This document shows, one piece after another, positions 1-9,391 of a stretch of DNA of 64,000 bases. The notes below the pieces were generated by a model that was given only the letters and a program-made list of their open reading frames with translations, searched no databases and was not told the DNA's origin. Location of the stretch: the NCBI RefSeq assembly GCF_907165195.1, contig NZ_OU015584.1:868001-932000 (forward strand), read 5' to 3'. Numbering within the stretch: the first letter of the stretch is position 1; every line of letters starts with the position of its first letter. A program made the position numbers and the translations under genes. Source of the DNA: Parvicella tangerina. GTDB lineage: Bacteria; Bacteroidota; Bacteroidia; Flavobacteriales_D; Parvicellaceae.

Positions 1-2538
1 TAAATTAAATGCGGGTTCATTTAGACAATAATCAAAGTCAGTAGTCAAAATTGTTGCGTCTGGGCGATTGTCACTATGATCTACTAATGTGTCAATTGAT
101 GAGGTGCAGCCACTATTATCCGTCACATTGATTGTGTAGCTTCCTACACAAAGGTCAGCGGTACCATTAGTCCACCCTGGAAAATCTGAACTAAATGAAT
201 ATGGGGTATTACCTCCAGTGGCCGAGGCAGTGATGGCACCGTCACAAGCAGCATCGCAACTTGTAGAGTCTACTTCCAAACTTAGCATGAGTTCAGTTGG
301 TGATTCAATGGTAACAAACCCTGTTTGTTGACAGCCATTAATATCTGTGAAAATATAATCATATACACCAGCCGCAAGCAAAGAAAGATTATCTGTTGCC
401 GCAGCAGTAAATCCATTAGGCCCAGTCCAATCCACTGAATATGAATTTGGACTAGTAATGGTAAGGTTAATTGAACCATTGGCACTTCCAAAACAAGTTA
501 CAGCTGTGCTGTCTTCAACGATAGTTACATTTGGGGCGATATCAATTACTTCTGCGGAGTCAAGTAAACTGCACCCATTGTTGTCAGTGATATCAACGTA
601 GTACATCCCCGCAGGTAAATTGTTAAGTCCACTTGTAGTCCCAACTATTGTTGACCCTGAATCGGTCCATTCATAATCATAGTCTGAAAGAATGGTTCCT
701 CCTGTTACATTAACAGAAACGCTTCCGTCAGCAGCAGAACAATTGCTATTGGTAGAAGAGGTGGTTGATGATAGTTCTGTGGGTTCTGTTACGGTGATAC
801 TAGCAGAGATATTACAAGCAGCATTAGTAGCATCAGCAACAATTACGTTATAAGTTGTAGCACAAAGGTTGGCTTGAGTGGTGGCAGTCGCATCTGTGGT
901 AAGGTTGTCCCAAGAATACGTAAATGATCCCGATCCACCACTGGGAGTAACTGTTGCCACCCCATCGCAAGCTCCGTTACATGAAACTGCAACAGGAGCT
1001 ATGGTTGCGGTAATTGGAGCTGGTTCTGTAATGGTCACAGCATCTGTATTCGTACATCCGTTGCCATCTGTAACGGTCACAGTATAAATATTGTCGGCAA
1101 GGCCAGTATGGGAAGCACCGGATCCAAGTCCGTTATCCCAACTGTAGCTCAATGATCCTGTTCCAGTAGCAGAAGCATCAATGGTGCCATCAGTCAAGCC
1201 ATTGCACGTGATATCAGTTCCAGAAGCCGTGACGATAGGAGGAGTGGTGTAAGAAACCACAACGTCAGCAGATGCGATACATGGAGCTGTTCCGACATTG
1301 TAAGTGTATGTTCCAGCAGATGCTGACGCAAGGTCAATTGTTCCTGAAAATCCTCCAGTTGTTCCAGAAGGACCTGACCAAGACCCGGTATTGTCAGGAG
1401 TTCCTCCTAGATAGTCGAACAAGTTAACGCTTCCAGTTAAAGAAGCACAAGTGTCCAGAGTTCCATTCGTTCCAGGGACACTCGTTCCAGTAGAATTCAG
1501 GGTTACTTGAACGGTGTCTTTACAGTCGATAGATGAGGTTACAATAACATTGTAGGTGCCTGCACACAAACTAGTTGCGTTGGCAGTACTTTGTCCGATA
1601 GAAGCGAACGTGTCGTCATACCATTCGTAAGTATAACCCGGGATAGAACCCGTTGCCGAAGCAGATGCTGTTCCTGTGCACCCACATCCATCTACGCTTG
1701 TTGCTGATGCTACTAAGGGTGGAATAGGCATACACCCATTATTGAATTGAGAAATGTAAGCAGCATTTGCTGGATTATTAGGTGCTCCCGGTGTTTGTTC
1801 TTGTATTCCACAAGCGGGTTGATCAGCGCATCCTACTGTCCAATTTGAAACATCTGTTGGGTCACCATCATTGAAATAATAAACTGTGTTGGTTGCAGAG
1901 GATCCTGAAGTAGCTCCTCCTGAGAAATAAATCAGGTTGTTTGCATTATTGTCGTCCCAGCAAAGCGAAAAAACTTCGCAACCTCCTAAATCCACTAGCC
2001 TAAAACAGTCTCCGCCATTGGCCATCACAATATTCGTCCAATTACCTCCTGCTGTCCATCCTGTGGCGGGATAGGAGCAAGCAACATCTCCAGGCGTTGT
2101 GGCATTCGTTTCAAAGAGAGAGTTGCTACTAATTGGTGCAATGATTGAGCAGTTGCCATCAGAGAGAGAGGTGTCATCCCCAGGTAGCTCTACGTTCGGG
2201 TCAGCATCATTATAGATCACGATAATTGTCCCCAAAGGAACACATGACCAAAGCGGATCGTAAGAAAACCGACAAGCTCCAGAGGCAATCCCTGCAGTAC
2301 CGTGATAACCGCTATTATCATCAATGATCCACCCTCTAATATCAATGCATGGAGGCGTGCCGCTATCACAGTCATATACAGCTGTTGAATCTACGACAAT
2401 AAACTCAACATATTCCTGACCACCAGCTTCGCCCTGTGAAACTTCATTCATGATCAAAGTCTGACCAACGCTTTTTTGAAAAGAAAAAATGCCTACTAGA
2501 AAGGCGAGAATAAATTGTCTGAGCACTTCTGTTCTCAC
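1..2538 (-). CDS. Secreted SprB-repeat protein, C-terminus outside the window
   Basis: The reading frame is open from a GTG at 2538 to the window edge (846 codons), so the C-terminus is missing. An in-frame TAA lies two codons upstream of the GTG and no ATG gives a better start; a second GTG four codons in is possible. A hydrophobic signal peptide ends near residue 24 (SVGQ). Residues about 25-290 resemble a lamin-tail-like domain (IMNEVSQGEAGGQEYVEF). About six repeats of roughly 70 residues follow, each built as C-N-G...DG...G..P..YSW...GLxAGxYxVxVTDxxGC, the SprB repeat of gliding and surface adhesins. Such proteins usually end in a type IX sorting domain, which would lie beyond the edge. 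Role inferred: cell-surface adhesin or secreted structural protein. Confidence 0.85.
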   Translation of the reverse strand, partial: MRTEVLRQFILAFLVGIFSFQKSVGQTLIMNEVSQGEAGGQEYVEFIVVDSTAVYDCDSGTPPCIDIRGWIIDDNSGYHGTAGIASGACRFSYDPLWSCVPLGTIIVIYNDADPNVELPGDDTSLSDGNCSIIAPISSNSLFETNATTPGDVACSYPATGWTAGGNWTNIVMANGGDCFRLVDLGGCEVFSLCWDDNNANNLIYFSGGATSGSSATNTVYYFNDGDPTDVSNWTVGCADQPACGIQEQTPGAPNNPANAAYISQFNNGCMPIPPLVASATSVDGCGCTGTASASATGSIPGYTYEWYDDTFASIGQSTANATSLCAGTYNVIVTSSIDCKDTVQVTLNSTGTSVPGTNGTLDTCASLTGSVNLFDYLGGTPDNTGSWSGPSGTTGGFSGTIDLASASAGTYTYNVGTAPCIASADVVVSYTTPPIVTASGTDITCNGLTDGTIDASATGTGSLSYSWDNGLGSGASHTGLADNIYTVTVTDGNGCTNTDAVTITEPAPITATIAPVAVSCNGACDGVATVTPSGGSGSFTYSWDNLTTDATATTQANLCATTYNVIVADATNAACNISASITVTEPTELSSTTSSTNSNCSAADGSVSVNVTGGTILSDYDYEWTDSGSTIVGTTSGLNNLPAGMYYVDITDNNGCSLLDSAEVIDIAPNVTIVEDSTAVTCFGSANGSINLTITSPNSYSVDWTGPNGFTAAATDNLSLLAAGVYDYIFTDINGCQQTGFVTIESPTELMLSLEVDSTSCDAACDGAITASATGGNTPYSFSSDFPGWTNGTADLCVGSYTINVTDNSGCTSSIDTLVDHSDNRPDATILTTDFDYCLNEPAFNL

Positions 2539-2685
2539 AACTTATGTCGATGTTCAAATTACTGAAGCATTACGGTTTCGTCTTGAATAGCAAGAGTCTA
2601 GGATGTCATAATACTCCTTACCTCAAAATAACGTAAATAATGATTTTGGTTGCCTAGCAAAGGTGTTACGAAAATGTTAATAATC

Positions 2686-3402
2686 CTAGGTCAATTCATT
2701 TCGGTACATCCGGATTGTATTTTCCCAACCAAAGTAAAGGGCGTCAGCCACTAAGGCATGCCCAATTGAGACCTCTAAAAGCCCAGGTATGTTTTGACTA
2801 AAATAGCGCAAGTTTTCCAAACTTAGATCGTGCCCTGCATTAAGTCCAATTTCAAGTTCGTTTGCCTTTTTTGCAGCAGCTACAAAAGGTTCAATTGCCA
2901 TAGCTTTATTGGTGGCAAAATTCTGCGCATAACTCTCTGTGTATAATTCGATCCGATCAGTTCCAGTTTCTTTTGCTCCCTCTATTATCTTGGGGTCGGG
3001 ATCAACAAAGATAGAAGTGCGAATGCCGGCTTCCTTAAATTTGTCGATCATTTTGATGAGGAAATCCTTATGTTCAATAGTGTTCCAACCGTGGTTAGAG
3101 GTAATTTGATTAGTAGCATCTGGTACTAGCGTTACTTGATGTGGTTGAGTTTTTAACACAAGCGCTATGAATTTCTCCTCTTTTGGGTTTCCTTCTATGT
3201 TAAATTCTGTAGTGAGCACCTCTTTTAATTCATAAACATCCGAATACCTAATATGTCTTTCATCGGGTCTTGGATGAACTGTAATTCCTTGAGCTCCATA
3301 TTTTTCAGCATCAAGAGCCATTTGAATAAGGTTGGGAGTATTGCCGCCTCGCGCATTTCGAAGCGTTGCAATTTTATTAACGTTTACAGATAATTGAGTC
3401 AT
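2686..3402 (-). CDS. pdxJ: Pyridoxine 5'-phosphate synthase PdxJ
   Basis: The product condenses 1-deoxyxylulose 5-phosphate with 3-amino-2-oxopropyl phosphate to give pyridoxine 5'-phosphate, the ring-closing step of DXP-dependent vitamin B6 synthesis in the cytosol. The 238 residues match the family length. Visible landmarks are the N-terminal [17 protein letters not shown], the phosphate- and substrate-binding segment [11 protein letters not shown] near residue 43, and the C-terminal [13 protein letters not shown] and [13 protein letters not shown] segments. It is divergent from the CBS-domain gene at 3509. The start at 3402 puts the conserved N-terminus at residue 1. Confidence 0.96.
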   Translation of the reverse strand: MTQLSVNVNKIATLRNARGGNTPNLIQMALDAEKYGAQGITVHPRPDERHIRYSDVYELKEVLTTEFNIEGNPKEEKFIALVLKTQPHQVTLVPDATNQITSNHGWNTIEHKDFLIKMIDKFKEAGIRTSIFVDPDPKIIEGAKETGTDRIELYTESYAQNFATNKAMAIEPFVAAAKKANELEIGLNAGHDLSLENLRYFSQNIPGLLEVSIGHALVADALYFGWENTIRMYRNELT

Positions 3403-3508
3403 TTTTGGTATGATCTTTATACATTTACCAGCAAAAGTTGAATAAATTACTCAAGTAAGCAACTTACTTTGAAAAAAAACGTTTGCTTAACAGCATTAAA
3501 GGAATAAA

Positions 3509-4171
3509 ATGATAGCAGCATCACTAATAACAGACACGGTTCCGCCAATTTTGGCGAACGAATCTTGTGAGAAAGTGCTGATCTGGATGGATGAGTTCAA
3601 GGTGGCGCATCTGCCTGTTGTTAAAGGGACAGACTACTTAGGTTTGGTGTCAGATGACATGATACTTGATGAGAATGATCCAGAGAAAAAGGTGGGTGAA
3701 TTGAACTTGATTGCTCATCGATCTTTTGTGTATGCTCATCAGCATGTGTATGAAGTGATGAAGTTGATGTCTGATCTCAATATTACGGTTATTCCGGTGT
3801 TGGATAAGCAAGAAAAATATTTAGGGTTGACGACTACTCAGCACATCATGTCGGCTATTACGAATATGGCGTCTATAGAACAAGGAGGTGCTGTAATTGT
3901 AATTGCAATGAACGAAAATGATTACAGTATGGCTCAACTCGCACAGTTGATTGAAGGTAACGACACCAAAATTCTTAGTTCATACGTAACGAGTAGCTCA
4001 GATAGTACAGAGATAGAAGTAACGTTGAAGTTGAACAAACAAGAAATAGGTGGGGTTATTCAAACATTACACCGCTATGAATTCAATGTAAAAGAGACTT
4101 ATGCCGGGAACAAGTATGAAGAGGATATGCAAGACCGCTTCGATATGCTGATGAAGTTTCTGGATATGTAA
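3509..4171 (+). CDS. CBS-pair protein with C-terminal ACT-like domain
   Basis: This 220-residue cytosolic protein has two CBS motifs. The first covers residues about 10-55 (HLPVVKGTDYLGLVSDD) and the second about 75-125 (ITVIPVLDKQEKYLGLTT). A region of alternating strands and helices at about 130-210 looks like an ACT-type ligand domain. There is no catalytic domain, so a nucleotide-sensing regulatory role is likely, but the partner is unknown. It is divergent from pdxJ and convergent, 9 bases apart, with the response regulator on the other strand. Confidence 0.85.
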   Translation: MIAASLITDTVPPILANESCEKVLIWMDEFKVAHLPVVKGTDYLGLVSDDMILDENDPEKKVGELNLIAHRSFVYAHQHVYEVMKLMSDLNITVIPVLDKQEKYLGLTTTQHIMSAITNMASIEQGGAVIVIAMNENDYSMAQLAQLIEGNDTKILSSYVTSSSDSTEIEVTLKLNKQEIGGVIQTLHRYEFNVKETYAGNKYEEDMQDRFDMLMKFLDM

Positions 4172-4180
4172 AGCAGAGGA

Positions 4181-4879
4181 TTATCTTTTATCAACGAACT
4201 TATACCCAACTCCCTTAATGGTTTTGATATAATCGTTGCCAATTTTTTCGCGGAGTTTCCTAATGTGCACATCAATCGTTCTGTCACCTACTACGATGTC
4301 ATTGCCCCATACTTGACTTAATATCGTTTCTCTACTAAAGACGGCTCCGTTTCCTGAAACTAGCAGGGATAATAATTCAAATTCCTTTTTAGGGAGATTG
4401 TATTCCCGACCTTCAACAGTAACGAGATACTTTTCTCGATCTATATGGATTCCAGATGCCGTTGTAGTGTTTTGCTCAGGGGTATTACTCGTAGTTTGCT
4501 CGTTTCTTCGAAGTAGGGCTTTTATTTTGCTCGCAAGAACTCGAGGTTTAACAGGTTTTGTAACGTAATCATCTGCTCCGCTATCATAGCCAGCAATTTG
4601 CGAATAGTCTTCCGTTCTGGCTGTAAGGAAACAAATTATTGTTTGTTCAATTTCTGGTATTTTTCTAAGTTCGACACAAGTTTCCATACCATCCATTTCT
4701 GGCATCATGACATCTAATATGATCAAGTCTGGATTGAACTCTGGGGCGATTGACAGACAAGATTTCCCGTTGTTCGTAGTTCTTACTTCAAAGCCTTCTT
4801 TTTCAAGACTGTATTTTAGCATTGTTAAGATATCTTCTTCGTCATCAACTACCAGGATCTTATGTTTTATGTCTGTCAT
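4181..4879 (-). CDS. PhoB/OmpR-type response regulator
   Basis: A 232-residue transcription factor. The receiver domain (residues 7-122) has acidic pocket DDEED, phosphoacceptor D56 in ILDVMMPE, switch Thr in FLTART and Lys in VTKPVK. A winged-helix DNA-binding domain (about 140-230) ends in DVHIRKLREKIGNDYIKTIKGVGYKF. I start it at the ATG at 4879 rather than 4900, because a TAnnTTTG element at 4898-4905 would put the transcript start just inside the longer version. No histidine kinase lies beside it. Its divergent neighbour is a Na/Pi cotransporter and a direct-repeat element sits between them, so a PhoB-like phosphate role is likely but inferred. Confidence 0.92.
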   Translation of the reverse strand: MTDIKHKILVVDDEEDILTMLKYSLEKEGFEVRTTNNGKSCLSIAPEFNPDLIILDVMMPEMDGMETCVELRKIPEIEQTIICFLTARTEDYSQIAGYDSGADDYVTKPVKPRVLASKIKALLRRNEQTTSNTPEQNTTTASGIHIDREKYLVTVEGREYNLPKKEFELLSLLVSGNGAVFSRETILSQVWGNDIVVGDRTIDVHIRKLREKIGNDYIKTIKGVGYKFVDKR

Positions 4880-4897
4880 GTTGTTTCTATTTTGGTT

Positions 4898-4905
4898 CAA
4901 AGTTA
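4898..4905 (-). promoter_or_regulatory. -7 promoter element of the PhoB-type regulator
   Basis: Read on the minus strand this is TAACTTTG, a full match to the Bacteroidota -7 consensus TAnnTTTG. Transcription would start near 4894, which supports the ATG at 4879 as the real start of the regulator. Confidence 0.55.
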
Positions 4906-4955
4906 AGTGAATAACCCGTTACGTTCGAAAGTACATGTTTGATTTTAAAAAATCC

Positions 4956-4989
4956 TTAATACAGTCTTAAGTTTAATATAATCTTAACA
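4956..4989 (+). promoter_or_regulatory. Pho-box-like direct repeats
   Basis: Four TTAA-based hexamers start at 4956 (TTAATA), 4967 (TTAAGT), 4973 (TTAATA) and 4984 (TTAACA). They form two pairs with 11-base spacing, the layout expected for an OmpR/PhoB-family dimer and close to the TTAACA-type PhoP box of Firmicutes. The block ends about 43 bases upstream of the predicted start of transcription of the Na/Pi transporter, a usual activator position. The binding protein is inferred to be the neighbouring regulator. Confidence 0.5.
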
Positions 4990-5019
4990 TAGGCGTTTTA
5001 ACCTGACCTAAAAGACTCG

Positions 5020-5027
5020 TAAATTTG
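5020..5027 (+). promoter_or_regulatory. -7 promoter element of the Na/Pi cotransporter gene
   Basis: TAAATTTG is a full match to the Bacteroidota TAnnTTTG element. It places the transcript start near 5032, leaving a leader of about 40 bases before the ATG at 5072. Confidence 0.55.
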
Positions 5028-5071
5028 CATACTTGTCTTGAGGCGAGCAGATACGTAATTGAATTATAAAT

Positions 5072-6889
5072 ATGGATGTTTTATACACGGTTTTAACCGT
5101 TATTGGGTCGTTAGGGTTCTTCATTTTTGGAATGAAGATCATGAGTGAGGGAATTCAGAAAGTGGCAGGGGAGCAATTGAGGACGATCTTATCCGCTGCA
5201 ACTTCGAATCGTGTTGCAGGGGTGTTTACAGGTTTTTTAACAACAAGTATCATCCAATCTTCGAGTGCTACCACGGTAATGGTGGTGAGTTTTGTGAATG
5301 CAAAACTGCTCTCGCTTCGTCAGGCAATCGGGGTGATTATGGGAGCAAACATCGGAACTACCATGACGGCCTTTCTGCTGATGTTCTTTGCTTTCGGGAA
5401 GTTTAGTATTGCGGATTACTCTTATCCCATCATGGCATTTGGTGTGCCAATGCTCTTCTTATCAAATCAAAGAATCAAATCACTCGGTGAATTTTTAATT
5501 GGCTTTGCTATTTTGTTTCTGGGGCTTGATGCATTGAAACATAGTATGTCTTTTATCAAGGATAATCCAGAGTTTCTAGAGTTGATTGTTAAACCATTAA
5601 GTGAGTTTGGTTACTTATCGGTCATCCTATTTGTGTTAATTGGAGGTTTACTTACCGTTGTGGTTCAGTCCAGCTCTGCAGCGATGGCTATTACGATTAC
5701 GCTTTGTGGCTCGGGAGGTTTACCACTCGAGTATGGAGCGGCAATTGTTTTGGGTGAGAATATTGGAACTACGGTAACGGCTAATCTTGCTGCAATGATC
5801 GGTAATGTGCATGCTAAGCGCGCGGCAAGAGCACATTTGTTCTTCAATATCATTGGTGTTATTTGGATGCTATTTGTCTTTGGGCTTTTTGTTGATATGG
5901 CTCAGTATATTGTAGATAACACAGTGTTTGATGGGCTCACATCATTAAAGCCTATTGATCCTACAGGAAAAGGCGGGCTAAACCTTGCTGCTGAAGGAGC
6001 TGCAAGAGTGTTAGAAGAAAATACGCTAAAAATCAGATGGTCATTGGCTGTTTTCCATCTATGTTTTAACATTGTCAATACCTTGTTGCTAGTTTGGTTT
6101 GTGAATAAATTGGAGAGTACTGTCGTTCGTATGGTTAAGGTTAAAGCAGGTTCAGATGAGGAGTATCACTTAGAGTTTATCGGTGGTGGGGTAATGAGCA
6201 CTGCAGAGCTATCCATAATGCAAGCGCAAAAAGAGTTGGAGAGATTTGGTGGTATTGTTCATAGGATGAATGGCTTCTTACAACGTATGTTGGATTCAAC
6301 AGGTAAGAAAGAGCGCAAGAAATTAGGAAAGAAACTAGAGAAGTACGAAGATATCACTGACAAGATCGAAATGGAGATCATTGAATATTTGGGTAAAGCA
6401 GCTCAGTTGCCAATGGGTAAAGATGTATCCAAGAAGATGGGGGCTGTTCTTGCTGTAGCTTCTGATTTGGAGTCAATTGGAGATATTTACTTTCAGCTCT
6501 CTAAAGTGCTCGACAAAAAAGCTTCTGAAAAGTTGTGGTTCAGTCCGGCTCAAAGAAATAGCCTCCATGAGTTATTAAACAAAGTAAATGAAGCATTTGA
6601 TGTGATGAATAAGAATATCAGGTCAATGTTTTCTGGAAAGTATGATGTTAAGTCAGCTTATCAAGTAGAACATCAAATCAATGAAATTAGGAATAAGATC
6701 AGAGAATGGCACTTCGAAAGTCTTGAAAAGGAAGAGTACAACATTAACTCAACGGTAGTATATAGTAACTTGTATAGTGGTTTAGAAAAGGTAGGAGATC
6801 ATGTGTTGAATGTCACAGAGTCACTTACAGGTAATGTTGATGCTTATGAGCAAATGAGACCGATGGCTACTAGCCCATCGACAAATTAG
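5072..6889 (+). CDS. Na/Pi cotransporter with PhoU-like C-terminal domain
   Basis: A 605-residue inner-membrane protein of the NptA/YjbB type, importing phosphate with sodium. The two inverted repeats each carry the family QSSSA motif: SIIQSSSATTVMVVSF near residue 60 and VVQSSSAAMAITITL near 200. Each is followed by a GxNIGTT motif (GANIGTTMTA, GENIGTTVTA). About nine membrane segments occupy residues 1-350. The soluble C-terminal third (about 380-590) is helical and PhoU-like, with repeated E...D..DKIE and LESIGDI / LEKVGDHVLNV helices. It is divergent from the PhoB-type regulator. Its 3' end overlaps the 3' end of the convergent rluA-type gene by 20 bases. Confidence 0.93.
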   Translation: MDVLYTVLTVIGSLGFFIFGMKIMSEGIQKVAGEQLRTILSAATSNRVAGVFTGFLTTSIIQSSSATTVMVVSFVNAKLLSLRQAIGVIMGANIGTTMTAFLLMFFAFGKFSIADYSYPIMAFGVPMLFLSNQRIKSLGEFLIGFAILFLGLDALKHSMSFIKDNPEFLELIVKPLSEFGYLSVILFVLIGGLLTVVVQSSSAAMAITITLCGSGGLPLEYGAAIVLGENIGTTVTANLAAMIGNVHAKRAARAHLFFNIIGVIWMLFVFGLFVDMAQYIVDNTVFDGLTSLKPIDPTGKGGLNLAAEGAARVLEENTLKIRWSLAVFHLCFNIVNTLLLVWFVNKLESTVVRMVKVKAGSDEEYHLEFIGGGVMSTAELSIMQAQKELERFGGIVHRMNGFLQRMLDSTGKKERKKLGKKLEKYEDITDKIEMEIIEYLGKAAQLPMGKDVSKKMGAVLAVASDLESIGDIYFQLSKVLDKKASEKLWFSPAQRNSLHELLNKVNEAFDVMNKNIRSMFSGKYDVKSAYQVEHQINEIRNKIREWHFESLEKEEYNINSTVVYSNLYSGLEKVGDHVLNVTESLTGNVDAYEQMRPMATSPSTN

Positions 6890-7562
6890 TCAATTCCTTC
6901 CAAAGAGGATCTGACTGAGGAGGTGTGGCCGTGATTTTAATGGGTTCCTTTTTTACAGGATGAATAAACTCTATAGACCTTCCAAAAAGATGGATTGATC
7001 CGTCTTTGTTGGTTCTCTTTCCCCCATATTTAATATCTCCTTTGATAGGACATCCAATATGACTCAATTGAACTCTAATCTGATGATGTCTTCCCGTTTT
7101 TGGATAAACCTCTACGTAAAAGTAGTTCTTACTTCTTCCTAATAATTTAAAGTCGAGTTCCGATCGCTTACTTCCTTTTACCTCTTTGTCGTAGGCTCTT
7201 GACCTGTTTTTTTCTTGATTCTTTTTTAGAAAGTGAACGAGTTTACCATTTTCTGTAGGGAGCGTTTGTTCAACGATCGCCCAATAGGTTTTTTGTATCT
7301 TCTTTTCCTGAAAAAGAGCGTTCATCCTTGCAAGCGCTTTGCTTGTTCTAGCAAAAACCACAACACCACCAACTGGTCTGTCCAGTCTATGTATGACTCC
7401 AAGAAAAACGTCACCTGGTTTTTTGTACTTTTCTTTGATGTACTCTTTTACTATTTCTACCAGTGGCTTGTCTTCTGTTCTGTCTCCTTGAACCAGTACC
7501 GTGGCTCTTTTGCACACTGCTATAAGGTGATTGTCTTCGTATAGAACCTCAAGTTTACTCAT
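6870..7562 (-). CDS. RluA-family pseudouridine synthase
   Basis: A 230-residue RNA-modifying enzyme that isomerises uridine to pseudouridine. The catalytic-Asp motif is HRLDRPVGGVVVFARTSKA near residue 58. Other family motifs are KTYWAIVE and GRHHQIRVQLSHIGCPIKGD. It lacks an N-terminal S4 domain, as in the short RluA/TruC-like members. The target (rRNA or tRNA) cannot be told from sequence. It lies 7 bases downstream of panB on the same strand and is convergent with the Na/Pi transporter. Confidence 0.93.
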   Translation of the reverse strand: MSKLEVLYEDNHLIAVCKRATVLVQGDRTEDKPLVEIVKEYIKEKYKKPGDVFLGVIHRLDRPVGGVVVFARTSKALARMNALFQEKKIQKTYWAIVEQTLPTENGKLVHFLKKNQEKNRSRAYDKEVKGSKRSELDFKLLGRSKNYFYVEVYPKTGRHHQIRVQLSHIGCPIKGDIKYGGKRTNKDGSIHLFGRSIEFIHPVKKEPIKITATPPQSDPLWKELTNLSMG

Positions 7563-7569
7563 GATGGTA

Positions 7570-8385
7570 TTAATACTGTTCTTTTTCGTTTGGAAAATCG
7601 CTGCTCTTCACATCTGCAATGTAATTCTCAAAAGCACCCAACATCTCTTGATAGAGGTTGTGATAGCGTCTCAAAAACCTTGGCGAGAACTCTTGTGTTA
7701 TGCCAAGCATGTCATGCATAACCAATACCTGTCCATCAACACCGCCTCCAGCACCAATTCCGATTACAGGAATAGTCAGTTCCTTCGCTACTTCTGTGGC
7801 AAGCGCAGCAGGAACTTTTTCCAGAACGATGGCAAACACCCCAGCTTCTTCCAGCATTTTAGCATCCTCAATTAGTCGTTTAGCTTCGGCTTCTTCCTTC
7901 GCACGAACCGTATAAGTCCCGAACTTATAGATACTTTGAGGCGTTAATCCGAGATGCCCCATAACAGGAATCCCTGCGCTTAGAATTCGATTCACGGATT
8001 CAATAATCTCTCTTCCTCCTTCAAGTTTTACACTATGCGCTTCAGCCTCTTTCATAATACGGATAGCGGATCTCAATGCTTCCTTACTATCGCCCTGATA
8101 AGCACCGAAAGGCAAGTCAACAACAACTAAAGCTCTTTTGATTGCGCGAATTACACTGGCGGCATGATAGATCATTTGATCCAATGTTATAGGAACCGTT
8201 GTTTCATGTCCTGCCATTACATTACTAGCTGAGTCACCGACTAAAATCACATCCATACCAGCTTGATCAACAATCCTTCCCATGGTGTAATCATAAGCTG
8301 TTAACATGGAGATCTTTTCCCCTCTGGCTTTCATCTCCTGTAGTATGTGGGTGGTAACTCTTTTAACTTCAATGTGAGTAGACAT
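7570..8385 (-). CDS. panB: 3-methyl-2-oxobutanoate hydroxymethyltransferase PanB
   Basis: The product transfers a hydroxymethyl group from 5,10-methylenetetrahydrofolate to 2-oxoisovalerate, giving ketopantoate, the first committed step of pantothenate and coenzyme A synthesis. I chose the ATG at 8385 ([10 protein letters not shown]), giving 271 residues, the usual length; a start at 8436 adds 17 residues with no family counterpart. Motifs include [20 protein letters not shown], the metal-site DxD region [28 protein letters not shown], and [10 protein letters not shown]. It runs with the downstream RluA-type gene, 7 bases apart. Confidence 0.96.
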   Translation of the reverse strand: MSTHIEVKRVTTHILQEMKARGEKISMLTAYDYTMGRIVDQAGMDVILVGDSASNVMAGHETTVPITLDQMIYHAASVIRAIKRALVVVDLPFGAYQGDSKEALRSAIRIMKEAEAHSVKLEGGREIIESVNRILSAGIPVMGHLGLTPQSIYKFGTYTVRAKEEAEAKRLIEDAKMLEEAGVFAIVLEKVPAALATEVAKELTIPVIGIGAGGGVDGQVLVMHDMLGITQEFSPRFLRRYHNLYQEMLGAFENYIADVKSSDFPNEKEQY

Positions 8386-8446
8386 AATCCGTGTTTTTAA
8401 ATGGAGGCGTAAAGGTAGTTGATTTCCTTTAACCATTCAAAACTGA

Positions 8447-9391
8447 TCAACGAAGTTCTTTTAGAAAGGATACGATGGTGAAAACCAGGTCTGGATGTAA
8501 TGGTAAGGTTGGATCATTATATGCAGCCTTATTTTCGCTTTTATCAGAACTAACTTTTTTGAGCACATGGTTCATTTCATCAAGAATTACTAAGTGTTTT
8601 TCAGGGAGCTCTTCGCCAAGTAATTCAGCATCCTTTAAACTCACTTGAAGGTCATTACCTCCTTGAATAACAAGAGCAGGGCATTCTAAATGCTCAATTT
8701 CTTTTGCCGGTAAGTAGTTCATCCAGCTAATTATATAGGGTTGTATGGACGGACGAAAGACACTGTAAAGCCATGGAGAAAGCGTGTCAATTCTTTTTCC
8801 TTCCGAAAGAAGGTCAATAATGACATAAGCAGAGTCTCTAACGATCGGAGCGGTTGCCTGATATTGTTCTTTCAAGACATCTTGAATTGGACGACCCGCT
8901 CCAGACAGACTAATAAAACCCGCTGGATTCTTTTGTTGAGATAGAAGAATTCCGATCAAAGAGCCTTCACTATGGCCAGCAACTACCACATTTGAATATC
9001 CTTTATGTGTGGCGTAATCATAAAAAAGCGTTGCGACATACACATTATCGTCAAAAGTCAGTTCTTTTTCAGGAAGATACGCACTAACGCTACTGCCTAC
9101 CCCTCTTTTATCGTACCTGATAGACGGGTAACCGAATTTTGCAAGGTCATGAGCGAGCATTTTTAGAGAGTTGTTAGTCATGACGGGATTGTTTCCATTC
9201 CGATCTGTTGGACCACTTCCCGCAATAATCAAAACCAACGTTTGAGTGGTGTCTGTCGTTTCCTGAGTATTACAAAAAGTTCCCCACAAAGTGTCTCGCT
9301 GATCGTGAACGAAAAAATCACGTTCAACCATCTGCCCCCATTCTAATTGAACCAGAAGCAGTAAAGGAAAAATTAAGAATAACCTGGTCAC
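8447..9391 (-). CDS. Secreted alpha/beta hydrolase
   Basis: A 314-residue esterase-like protein with an N-terminal signal peptide (LFLIFPLLLLVQLEWGQ), so likely periplasmic. Alpha/beta-hydrolase features are the oxyanion segment LIIAGSGPTDRNGNN, the strand YDKRGVGSS, the nucleophile elbow VVAGHSEGSLIG near residue 145, an acid in IQGGNDLQV and the catalytic His in DEMNHVLK. The SGPTDRNGNN pattern is common in bacterial secreted hydrolases of unknown substrate. Its ATG overlaps the stop of mscS by 4 bases (ATGA type), so the two are probably translated together. Confidence 0.88.
   Translation of the reverse strand: MTRLFLIFPLLLLVQLEWGQMVERDFFVHDQRDTLWGTFCNTQETTDTTQTLVLIIAGSGPTDRNGNNPVMTNNSLKMLAHDLAKFGYPSIRYDKRGVGSSVSAYLPEKELTFDDNVYVATLFYDYATHKGYSNVVVAGHSEGSLIGILLSQQKNPAGFISLSGAGRPIQDVLKEQYQATAPIVRDSAYVIIDLLSEGKRIDTLSPWLYSVFRPSIQPYIISWMNYLPAKEIEHLECPALVIQGGNDLQVSLKDAELLGEELPEKHLVILDEMNHVLKKVSSDKSENKAAYNDPTLPLHPDLVFTIVSFLKELR

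Noticed and set aside
878-1087. Plus-strand reading frame inside the SprB-repeat gene
   Set aside because: Shadow of the repeat-rich minus-strand frame; no start signal or family.
8386-8436. Longer N-terminus for PanB
   Set aside because: The extra residues have no counterpart in the family and the ATG at 8385 gives the normal length.
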